Source: Chitinophagaceae bacterium
GTDB lineage: Bacteria; Bacteroidota; Bacteroidia; Chitinophagales; Chitinophagaceae
DNA: 64,000 bases
NCBI GenBank assembly: GCA_016720825.1
Contig: JADKJV010000010.1
Location: 62,001 to 126,000, forward strand
Direction: 5' to 3'
The notes below the pieces were generated by a model. That model did no database searches, had not been told where the DNA came from, and saw only the letters and a list, made by a program, of their open reading frames with translations. Position numbers and translations under genes: made by a program. Positions within the stretch are counted from its first letter, which is position 1. Every line of letters starts with the position of its first letter. Shown piece by piece: positions 34,953 to 42,285 of the stretch.

Positions 34953-34983
34953 CGAAAGTATTTTTTCTATAAGGAAATTCAAA
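34953..34983 (-). promoter_or_regulatory. Promoter of nrdJ
   Basis: On the minus strand TTTG (34980-34983) and TACTTTCG (34953-34960) are separated by 19 bases. The second box has one mismatch to TAnnTTTG. The start codon lies about 70 bases downstream. No cobalamin riboswitch is evident in the leader. Confidence 0.65.
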
Positions 34984-35025
34984 CCTTCAAATATTCACAT
35001 TGTGTGGATAAGAGACCTTTATAAT

Positions 35026-35063
35026 CCCCAAGTGCTTTACAGTCCTGCATTCGGGGGTTTTTT
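35026..35063 (+). terminator. Orphan plus-strand terminator-like hairpin
   Basis: CCCCAAGTGC (35026-35035) and GCATTCGGGG (35047-35056) form a 10-position stem with one mismatch and one wobble, followed by G and six T. No plus-strand gene lies upstream, so it could end a small or antisense RNA starting in the nrdJ leader. Confidence 0.5.
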
Positions 35064-35398
35064 CACAATCTTTATCCATTTTATGGTCTAATTTTTTTTG
35101 GAAAATTCACCTCCATCTATTAAAAAAAATAGTACTGCCCTGAAACGCCAATCCAGTAAGGATTCTTAAAAATAAATCCAGTGAAAACCAGTCTGGGCAA
35201 GGCTTTCAGGATTTCTATCGCCGAAAAACCTTGCCTGATGCGGGTTACAGCTTTTTCATGTGCGCCATTAATTTTTCAGCAGTAAAAATCAACGGGCAAA
35301 AAATTAAAAATGGGGTAATGCAGGAGTAATAATTTGTTCATTATAGAACGCTAAATAGCTTATACTTATTCCTGTGATTTTTTGAAGATGTAAGAGGG
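35064..35398. other. AT-rich spacer with one long stem
   Basis: No gene seen. GGGCAAGGCTTT (35195-35206) pairs with AAAACCTTGCCT (35225-35236) around an 18-base loop; there is no T run. The rest is AT-rich sequence without a recognised element. Confidence 0.45.
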
Positions 35399-35472
35399 TA
35401 GTTACCAGTTACCGGTTGCCAGTGCCAGTTACCAGTTACCAGTTGCCAGTTACCAGTTACCAGTTGCCAGTA
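35399..35472. repeat. Family C repeat, copy 3 (one arm only)
   Basis: Tandem GTTACCAGTTGCCAGT words fill 74 bases, all in one orientation. No complementary arm follows, so this copy is a half palindrome. It lies in the long spacer before the GGGP synthase gene. Confidence 0.8.
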
Positions 35473-35490
35473 GTTGTCACGAGTTCACTA

Positions 35491-35720
35491 GAATAAGATG
35501 GTTAAATTTTTTCTAACCTGAAATCATCAATAGCATCTATTCAGAGCAAACCTGCATCCTGCTTCCCGCATCCTGCTACCTGTTTCCTGCTCCCTGTTTC
35601 CTGCTCCCCGAATAAGATGCTTGAACTTTATACTAACCTTCCAACGTAGGCTGCATCTATTCGGGGCAAGCCTGCAACATGCCTCCTGCAAACCTGCCCC
35701 CTGCAAACCTGCCCCCTGCC
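35491..35720. repeat. Two-copy GAATAAGATG unit with CTGC-word tails
   Basis: Two roughly 65-bp units (35491-35559 and 35610-35679) each run from GAATAAGATG to GCATCTATTC then GGGCAAGCCTGCA or a close variant; the ends of each unit are near-complementary. Each is followed by degenerate tandem words (CCTGCTTCCCGCATCCTGCT; CCTGCAAACCTGCCCCCTGC). The unit repeats every 119 bases. Confidence 0.75.
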
Positions 35721-35842
35721 TTTAACCCACTCATATTCCTCTCTAACCCACCCTCCTGCCTGAAATAAACCCGTTTTAACCTGTGTGAATTCTTTAATAC
35801 TCAAAAACTTTTCGCATTTTTGCAATAACCAACCGGTACCGG

Positions 35843-36598
35843 ATGAAGTCTGCGATTTACCAATCTTTAGTTGACAAAAAACAGCAGGGAAAAAAATCCT
35901 TTGCAGTACTGATTGACCCTGATAAGGTCAACACCGCTGTATTGGATGAACTGGTTGAGCTTTCTGTGGGCGCCAAAGTGGATTATTTGCTGGTTGGCGG
36001 CAGTCTGGTAATCTCCAATCACCTGGATGAATGTGTACAGCATATCAAACAGAGCTGTGATATCCCGGTGATCCTTTTCCCGGGCAGTCCTTCACAGGTC
36101 AGCAAATACGCAGATGCTTTATTATACCTCTCGCTGATTTCGGGCCGCAACCCGGAGTTGCTGATTGGCCAGCATGTGGTGTCGGCGCCGTTTGTAAAAC
36201 AGAGCGGACTGGAGATAATGCCAACCGGGTATATTGTTGTGGATGGCGGTGCCCCGACAACTGTTTCTTATATCAGCAATGCTGCACCGGTGCCTGCTGA
36301 TAAAAATGAAATTGCAATGTGTACAGCCATGGCCGGAGAAATGCTGGGCATGAAACTGATTTATATGGATGCCGGCAGTGGTGCCAAGCGCCCCATCACC
36401 GAGCAAATGATTAAAAGTGTGGCTGATCATATTGAAGCGCCCCTGATCATCGGTGGCGGTATCATCCAGCCGGAAAAAGCCTATCTCAACTGCAAGGCCG
36501 GAGCCGATGTAATTGTAGTGGGTAATGCCATTGAAAAAGATGCATCCCTCATCCGTGAGATGAGCGACGCGGTGCACAGTGTGGCAGTCAAAGCCTGA
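35843..36598 (+). CDS. Geranylgeranylglyceryl phosphate synthase family protein
   Basis: A 251-residue TIM-barrel prenyltransferase of the PcrB/GGGPS family. It has the N-terminal FAVLIDPDKV, VGGSLV, PVILFPGSPSQVS, GYIVVDGGAPTTV, YMDAGSGAKRPI, PLIIGGGIIQPEKA and ADVIVVGNAIE motifs that bind the glycerol-1-phosphate phosphate group. In Archaea the enzyme makes the ether bond of membrane lipids. Bacteroidota homologues are known and at least some make geranylgeranylglyceryl phosphate in vitro; the cellular role in bacteria is unsettled. Monocistronic, preceded by an unusually long repeat-rich spacer. Confidence 0.88.
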   Translation: MKSAIYQSLVDKKQQGKKSFAVLIDPDKVNTAVLDELVELSVGAKVDYLLVGGSLVISNHLDECVQHIKQSCDIPVILFPGSPSQVSKYADALLYLSLISGRNPELLIGQHVVSAPFVKQSGLEIMPTGYIVVDGGAPTTVSYISNAAPVPADKNEIAMCTAMAGEMLGMKLIYMDAGSGAKRPITEQMIKSVADHIEAPLIIGGGIIQPEKAYLNCKAGADVIVVGNAIEKDASLIREMSDAVHSVAVKA

Positions 36599-36606
36599 AC
36601 ATTTCC

Positions 36607-37230
36607 CTAAATCAATTTTCTTTCCACAGCCAGCCTGATTAAACTGGCGGTATTTTTTACACCGAGTTTTGCCAGTAAATTTTTCCGGTGGCTGTCAACT
36701 GTAAATGAACTCAGGAAAATTTTTTCCGCAATCTGCGGGTTTGTATATCCTTCTGCGATCAGCCCAAGTATTTCTTTTTCCCTGCTGCTTAAAACAGGCA
36801 GTTCAGTCATTGATGATTTCTGGTATTCCTGTAAGGCTTGTCCTGTTTCGCCACTGAAATATATTTCACCTGATTGTACTGCATGAATAGCTTTTATCAA
36901 TTCCTCCCGGGATGAATTTTTCAAAATGTAACCGGAAGCGCCATGCTCCATCATTTTTTTTATATAGAGCCCCTGGTTGAAAGAACTCAGGCCCAATATC
37001 ATAACGCCAGGGTATTTTTCTTTCATCACGGCACATAATTCCACCCCTTCCATACCAGGCATACTGATATCCATCAGCACCACATCAGCTGTATTGTTTA
37101 CAAAAAAACCAAGGCATGACTGGGCATTCATGGCCTGTCCGGCCCACTCAATATCCTTTTCATGCTGCAATAATGCGTGTATGCCTTCAATAACCACCGG
37201 GTGATCGTCTACTATGAATACTCGGATCAT
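36607..37230 (-). CDS. LuxR/NarL-family response regulator
   Basis: 207 residues. Receiver domain with acidic pocket Asp8-Asp9, phospho-acceptor Asp54 (VVLMDISMPG) and Lys near 105 (YILKNSSREE). C-terminal LuxR helix-turn-helix (LSSREKEILGLIAEGYTNPQIAEKIFLS, about 145-205). It starts 3 bases after the stop of the kinase gene on the same strand, so the two surely form a cognate pair. The targets are unknown; the divergent surface-protein cluster at 39.4-44.0 kb is the natural candidate. Confidence 0.94.
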   Translation of the reverse strand: MIRVFIVDDHPVVIEGIHALLQHEKDIEWAGQAMNAQSCLGFFVNNTADVVLMDISMPGMEGVELCAVMKEKYPGVMILGLSSFNQGLYIKKMMEHGASGYILKNSSREELIKAIHAVQSGEIYFSGETGQALQEYQKSSMTELPVLSSREKEILGLIAEGYTNPQIAEKIFLSSFTVDSHRKNLLAKLGVKNTASLIRLAVERKLI

Positions 37231-37232
37231 GA

Positions 37233-39212
37233 TTATAAATTAAATTCAATGTTAACCAGTGTTCCATTACCAGGCGTTGAATGGATATCCAGCTGTCCTT
37301 TGAGGTACTCAGCCCTTGAGCGGATACTGGCCAGTCCGGCTCCTGTGTTATTCCGGGGCGACAATACATCAAATCCTTTACCATTATCCTCCACTACCAC
37401 ATTCAACCGGTGATCTTCGCGGATCAGTTGCACAAATACCTCTGTGGCTGATGCATGCTTTAAAGTATTATTCAGCAACTCCTGTACAATACGGTAAACA
37501 ATAATTTCAGCCGATTTTTCAATCCGGTTGACCATACCGTGTGATTGGTATTTGACATGCAGCAGTTTGGTGGCATTGATGGTATTACAATATTCCTTTA
37601 AAGCTTCATCCAACCCAAACTTCATCAGCATTTCAGGCATCATATTGTGTGCCACTCTTCGCAACTCCCTTATAGAGGTGTCGATCATATCCAGTGACCG
37701 TTCAAATACTGACATATTATCGGGTGTGATCATTAAATGATCTTTCATATTACTTAAAGAGAATTTAACGCCTGATAATAAACCTCCTAACCCGTCATGT
37801 AAATCCCTGGCAAGCCGGCTACGTTCTTCTTCCTGTCCTTTAAGCATAGCATCCACCGCCACCAGCTGTTTATCTTTTTCAAGTTCACTGATCCGTTGCT
37901 GGTGAATTTCCTCCAGTTGCTTTCCCAGCTGGTGCCGGTGCCGGAGGTTCCGGTATCCAAGAAATCCAACGAGCATAACGGCGGCAAGCGATGCGAAGAG
38001 GAAATAATTAAGTGTTGATTTTTGCCTGATTGTAAGAGTCTGTATCTGTTTGTCCTTTTCGAGCTGTACAATTTCTGTTTGCTTTTTCTCATTCTGGTAT
38101 TTGGCTTCTGCCTCGGCTACTTTTTCACTGGTCTCTGTGCTGAAAATTGAATCACTTACCACGATTGTTTTTGCATAATATTCACTGGCCAGTTCGAAGT
38201 GACCGGCCTGTTCTTCTATCTGTGCCCTTGTTTTATAAATTTCTTTTATTTCAGTCCGGGAACCCACTTCACCTGCAAGCTTTTCGGCTTGTAAAATATA
38301 TGTAAGTGCGTTGCTGTTCTGATGCAGTTTATTATAAACCCGGGCAAGGGCCATGCAAATCGTACAGAGGTGATACTTGTTTCCCATTTGTTTCACATAT
38401 TGATACGATTCAAGGTATTTTTCCAATGCGGATGAAAAATTCTTTCCCTTGAAATAGTAATCCCCCATGTTATGATATACCGTTGCAATCTGGTCAAGAT
38501 CTCCGCCTTTCCTGGCTAGTGGCAATGCTGTTTCCAGTAATGCATACTCTTTTACAGGCTGGTTCAGGAAACTGTAAGTGGATGACAGATTCACCAGTGC
38601 ATTCACCATAGAATAACTGTCATCTGTTTTTTTGGCGAGAGCCAGGGCTTTATTACCGAATTCAAGCGCCCGCTGGTGCTCCTGCTGTTCATCCAGCAAT
38701 ACATTTATATTTGAGTACAATGCAGCTAAGTAGTTTTGATCCGCGCAGGTTTCCCATAACCGTGCCGACTGCAGGTAATAATCAATAGCTGTTGCCCGGT
38801 CTTTCTTATGCAGGTACACATTCCCGATATTAGCCAGTATCCGGGCCACCCGGAGGGTATCATTCAAAATCTTTGCAAACAGGATCGCCTGTTCAAAAGC
38901 AATGACTGCACTGTCGAGTTTATTCAGGTTGATATAACATACGCCTGCATCGTGGAAGGAAGACAAAATAACCCTGTCATTTTTTATTTGTTTTCCCAGC
39001 TCCAGTGCTGCCTGGTAATACACCATACTTTGTTCAGGTGTTGTTTCTTCAATAGCTTCGCCGGCTTCAAGGAGCATGATTGCTTTAGCTGAATCATTAG
39101 AAACAGTGGCCAGTTTCCGTTGCAAACTATCAGGTATACCCTGGGAATGCACTTGACCTGTTGTAAACAGCAGCAGTATGAAAACAATAAAATTTGTTTT
39201 ACCTTGAGTCAT
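37233..39212 (-). CDS. TPR-containing sensor histidine kinase (HisKA_3 type)
   Basis: 659 residues. Signal peptide (MTQGKTNFIVFILLLFTTGQVHSQ), then about seven TPR units (about 30-340, e.g. NIGNVYLHKKDRATAIDYYLQ and NMGDYYFKGKNFSSALEKYLE), a coiled stretch, one membrane segment (about 400-420, NYFLFASLAAVMLVGFLGY), a dimerisation region with phospho-acceptor His472 (RSRLARDLHDGLGG) and a C-terminal HATPase (ELLNNTLKHASA, VVEDNGKGFD). The periplasmic TPR portion is expected to be the sensing or protein-binding part. Co-transcribed with the response regulator gene; divergent from the secreted-protein cluster. Confidence 0.93.
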   Translation of the reverse strand: MTQGKTNFIVFILLLFTTGQVHSQGIPDSLQRKLATVSNDSAKAIMLLEAGEAIEETTPEQSMVYYQAALELGKQIKNDRVILSSFHDAGVCYINLNKLDSAVIAFEQAILFAKILNDTLRVARILANIGNVYLHKKDRATAIDYYLQSARLWETCADQNYLAALYSNINVLLDEQQEHQRALEFGNKALALAKKTDDSYSMVNALVNLSSTYSFLNQPVKEYALLETALPLARKGGDLDQIATVYHNMGDYYFKGKNFSSALEKYLESYQYVKQMGNKYHLCTICMALARVYNKLHQNSNALTYILQAEKLAGEVGSRTEIKEIYKTRAQIEEQAGHFELASEYYAKTIVVSDSIFSTETSEKVAEAEAKYQNEKKQTEIVQLEKDKQIQTLTIRQKSTLNYFLFASLAAVMLVGFLGYRNLRHRHQLGKQLEEIHQQRISELEKDKQLVAVDAMLKGQEEERSRLARDLHDGLGGLLSGVKFSLSNMKDHLMITPDNMSVFERSLDMIDTSIRELRRVAHNMMPEMLMKFGLDEALKEYCNTINATKLLHVKYQSHGMVNRIEKSAEIIVYRIVQELLNNTLKHASATEVFVQLIREDHRLNVVVEDNGKGFDVLSPRNNTGAGLASIRSRAEYLKGQLDIHSTPGNGTLVNIEFNL

Positions 39213-39446
39213 GGCGTGTATTCCTAATAAAGGTTGACAATATGCCCCATAAAATCAAACAATCCGCTTAAAATACCAGTTTCGGGTGATTCTGATCCGA
39301 TAACCCCTGAATCACTGTTTCAGGTGAGTGGCTGCTTTTTTCAGGAAGCTACATTTGGGCAGCCAATACTGACCCGGCATTACCTGAACAGTATTGCCTT
39401 AGTTCACAGGACGTAATATTCATTGAGCATCATAAACTCCAGCGGC

Positions 39447-41135
39447 ATGAAACAATTCACATTCCTGACAATCATTACACTCCACAGCATCTGCACTATT
39501 GGGCAGAATGTTGGTATCGGCACAGCCACACCAGTCCAAAAACTGCATGTGGAAGGATCAACTTATCTGAACGGAAATCTCGGAATCGGGGCCAGTACAC
39601 CTGCATTCCCTATAAGTTTCGGTCCTGCACTGGGGGATAAAATTTCACTCTGGAGTAACTCCACAAACAGTTATGGTTTTGGCATCCAAAGCTCGCAATT
39701 ACAAATTCATACTGATATTTCGGCGGCGGATATAGTGTTTGGCTATGGATCCAGTGCTGCGATGACGGAAAGAATGAGGATAAAGGGTAATGGCCTGGTG
39801 GGGATAGGCACCTCTGCTCCACTCGAAAAATTACAGGTGTCAGGAAATATAAAAGCTGATACCGTTAAGCCCAATGCTATCCGGCTTACTCCGAATGCGG
39901 GTTCTGGAAAAGTATTAACGAGCGACGAATCCGGGAATGCAAGCTGGCAGGAAAAAAACGGAACTGTTGGTTTCGGCAGCTGGGGCGATTGCAGCATGAA
40001 CGGCATATCAGAATATAACCCGGTGGCAGATCCGGCAGGGGAAACTGTTGACCATTTCGGATTCAGTGTAAGTATATCAGGCAACTTTGCCATAATTGGA
40101 ACACCTTATGATGATCTGACAAAAGGTTCTGCAAGCATTTACCAGTACAATGGAAGCAACTGGGTATTCATGCAGAAATTAACGGATGCAACTGGTGTTT
40201 CGGGCGACCTTTTTGGAAACAGCGTTTCCATTTCAGGCAATTATGCCATTGCGGGAGCCCCGTATGCCACGAATGGCGGCAACATTTATCAGGGCGCTGT
40301 ATGCATTTTTCAATTCAACGGCAGTAGCTGGGTACTCATGCAAAAAATTACAGACCCTGCCGGTGCAGCCGGTGATCTGTTCGGTTCCTCTGTTTCTGTT
40401 TCAGGCATCTATACTGTAATAGGAGCCGTTGGAGATGATGAACTAACAGCAGACCAGGGTTCAGCCAGTGTATATATCTATAATGGAAGCAGCTGGCTAT
40501 TCATGCAAAAAATTACTGATGCCACAGGTGCTTCAACTGATTTTTTTGGCACCAGCGTGTCTGTCTCAAACAATTATATAGTTATAGGCGCCCCGAGCGA
40601 TGTTGTAGGCACAAATAATTACCAGGGCTCTGCCAGTATTTATCAATACAATGGAAGCAGCTGGGTACTGATGCAAAAAATAACGGATGCCGGCGGTGCA
40701 GCCAATGACAATTTTGGAAGCAGTGTTTCCATCTCCGGAAATTACGTTGTGATGGGTGCTTATTATGATAATGCAGGGCAGGGTTCAGTCAGCTTTTACC
40801 AGTATAACGGAAGTTCCTGGGTACTTATGCAAAAAACCTCAGGCGACGTGTCCGATGATTCATTTGGTACCAGCGTTTCCCTTTCAGGAAATTATGCAAT
40901 GATCGGAGCTACAGGGGATGACGTAGGTACCCATGGAAACCAGGGCTCTGCCAGCATATATGTTCGGGTAGGTGCAGGCTGGCAAAAATTACAATATATC
41001 ACTGACCCCGGCGGGGAGGAATTAAGTTACATGGGATCTGCTACCGCCGTTGATGGTAATTCAAAACGGTTTTTAATTGGCGTACCCGATTATGCATTTC
41101 AAAGCGGGAAAGTGGTTTTCGGAAAAATTAATTAG
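39447..41135 (+). CDS. Secreted GIGT-module protein with FG-GAP-like repeats
   Basis: 562 residues from ATG 39447, giving signal peptide MKQFTFLTIITLHSICTIGQ (a TTG eight codons upstream is less likely). Residues 20-140 contain NVGIGTATP, LGDKISLWS, LQIHTDISAADIVFGYGS, ERMRIKGNGLVGIGTSAP, a module shared with the protein at 57070-59088 and resembling bacterial tail-fibre-like surface domains. From about 175 come six or more repeats of about 55 residues (pattern SASIYQYNGSSWVLMQKITD, then FG.SVSISGNYVVIGAP.D), an FG-GAP-like propeller. No sorting domain of type IX is obvious at the C-terminus (VVFGKIN). Function unknown; probably cell-surface or secreted. Confidence 0.85.
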   Translation: MKQFTFLTIITLHSICTIGQNVGIGTATPVQKLHVEGSTYLNGNLGIGASTPAFPISFGPALGDKISLWSNSTNSYGFGIQSSQLQIHTDISAADIVFGYGSSAAMTERMRIKGNGLVGIGTSAPLEKLQVSGNIKADTVKPNAIRLTPNAGSGKVLTSDESGNASWQEKNGTVGFGSWGDCSMNGISEYNPVADPAGETVDHFGFSVSISGNFAIIGTPYDDLTKGSASIYQYNGSNWVFMQKLTDATGVSGDLFGNSVSISGNYAIAGAPYATNGGNIYQGAVCIFQFNGSSWVLMQKITDPAGAAGDLFGSSVSVSGIYTVIGAVGDDELTADQGSASVYIYNGSSWLFMQKITDATGASTDFFGTSVSVSNNYIVIGAPSDVVGTNNYQGSASIYQYNGSSWVLMQKITDAGGAANDNFGSSVSISGNYVVMGAYYDNAGQGSVSFYQYNGSSWVLMQKTSGDVSDDSFGTSVSLSGNYAMIGATGDDVGTHGNQGSASIYVRVGAGWQKLQYITDPGGEELSYMGSATAVDGNSKRFLIGVPDYAFQSGKVVFGKIN

Positions 41136-41163
41136 TAAACTATTCTGCCATAAAATTAAATAC

Positions 41164-42285
41164 ATGAATAAGCTTTTCATCATTGTTGCATTATCAGTTT
41201 TGATTCCTGCCATTCCGCTAAGGGGGCAAACACCCAAACTCACAGGGGCGTTTAACTTTTCATCGGGAATCGCGGTGGACAGCAAAGGCAATGTTTTTGT
41301 AACAGGCAGGAATAATAAAATCATTAAAATAACACCGGCAGGCAAGGCCGTATTATTTGCCGGTGGTGGCCGGAATTATAAAGACGGGAAAGCAAATCAA
41401 GCCGGCTTTTATAATACAGAAGGTATCGCTATTGATTCAGCTGATAATCTGTATGTGGCTGATGGATCCCGTATCCGGAAAAGCAGCCCGGATGCTGATG
41501 TTCAAACCATCGCGGGCACGCTCACAGCAGAAGTCAGGGATGGCAACCGGCAGACTGCTTCTTTTCTCCAACTGGGTGCCATTGCTGTTGATCGTTCCGG
41601 GAATATCTATGTGGTTGATTACGCTCCGGGGGATGACTGGAGGCCAGGCAGCATTGCCAGTACCGGTTTTTTCCTGATAAGAAAAATATCCAACGATGGA
41701 ATAGTAACAACTTTACAGAATGGGAATAAAGGCCCGTTGATATTACAGTACCCCAAAGGACTTGCCTGTGATCAGGAAGGAAACCTGTATGTTTCTGCAA
41801 GTGTTAGTCATTGCATTAAAAAAATAGATGAAACAGGTATTATTACTGCAGCCGCAGGACAGTGTGACAAAACCAAATTCAATTCAGTATACAAAGAAGG
41901 AGATACCCGTACAGCAATCCTTACATCCCCCAGTGGCATGGCAATTGCGCCGAATGGTGACATTTATTTTTCGGATACCAGGCTGCACCTGGTTATTAAA
42001 CTGGCAGGTGGTAAGGTCAGTACAGTAGCCGGCTCCGGGAAATTTGATTTTATCGGTAACCCGGCAGGCGCTGCCGAGCCGGGATATGCAGATGGCAAAT
42101 CAACCCGGGCACGTTTCAATGCACCTGCTGCGATTGCATTTGACCGGCATGGCAATTTGTTTATCATTGATGCCAGTAATTCCGTTAATAGCTATATCCG
42201 TAAACTGGCCCCTGATGGCACTGTAACCACATTTTGCAAACACGAATGGAACCCTCAAACAAGTCAATATGAAGAAGCTAACTGA
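41164..42285 (+). CDS. Secreted NHL-repeat beta-propeller protein
   Basis: 373 residues from ATG 41164 (MNKLFIIVALSVLIPAIPLRGQ is a signal peptide; the longer frame overlapping the previous gene is rejected). NHL-type blades recur: GIAVDSKGNVFVTG, GIAIDSADNLYVADG, AIAVDRSGNIYVVD, GLACDQEGNLYVSA, GMAIAPNGDIYFSD, AIAFDRHGNLFIID, giving a six-bladed propeller. Such domains bind proteins or sugars; some have lyase activity, but no catalytic motif is visible. It lies 28 bases after the GIGT gene and overlaps the next gene by 17 bases, so the three form an operon. Confidence 0.88.
   Translation: MNKLFIIVALSVLIPAIPLRGQTPKLTGAFNFSSGIAVDSKGNVFVTGRNNKIIKITPAGKAVLFAGGGRNYKDGKANQAGFYNTEGIAIDSADNLYVADGSRIRKSSPDADVQTIAGTLTAEVRDGNRQTASFLQLGAIAVDRSGNIYVVDYAPGDDWRPGSIASTGFFLIRKISNDGIVTTLQNGNKGPLILQYPKGLACDQEGNLYVSASVSHCIKKIDETGIITAAAGQCDKTKFNSVYKEGDTRTAILTSPSGMAIAPNGDIYFSDTRLHLVIKLAGGKVSTVAGSGKFDFIGNPAGAAEPGYADGKSTRARFNAPAAIAFDRHGNLFIIDASNSVNSYIRKLAPDGTVTTFCKHEWNPQTSQYEEAN

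Noticed and set aside
34881..34980. Cobalamin riboswitch before nrdJ
   Set aside because: The leader is only about 70 bases after the likely start and lacks a recognisable B12-box arrangement.
35399..35720. Possible CRISPR array in the repeat-rich spacer
   Set aside because: Words are short, degenerate and contiguous with no constant-length spacers, and no cas genes are present.
39447..41135. GIGT-module proteins as phage tail fibres from a prophage
   Set aside because: Both have signal peptides and no structural phage genes, integrase or att sites are nearby.
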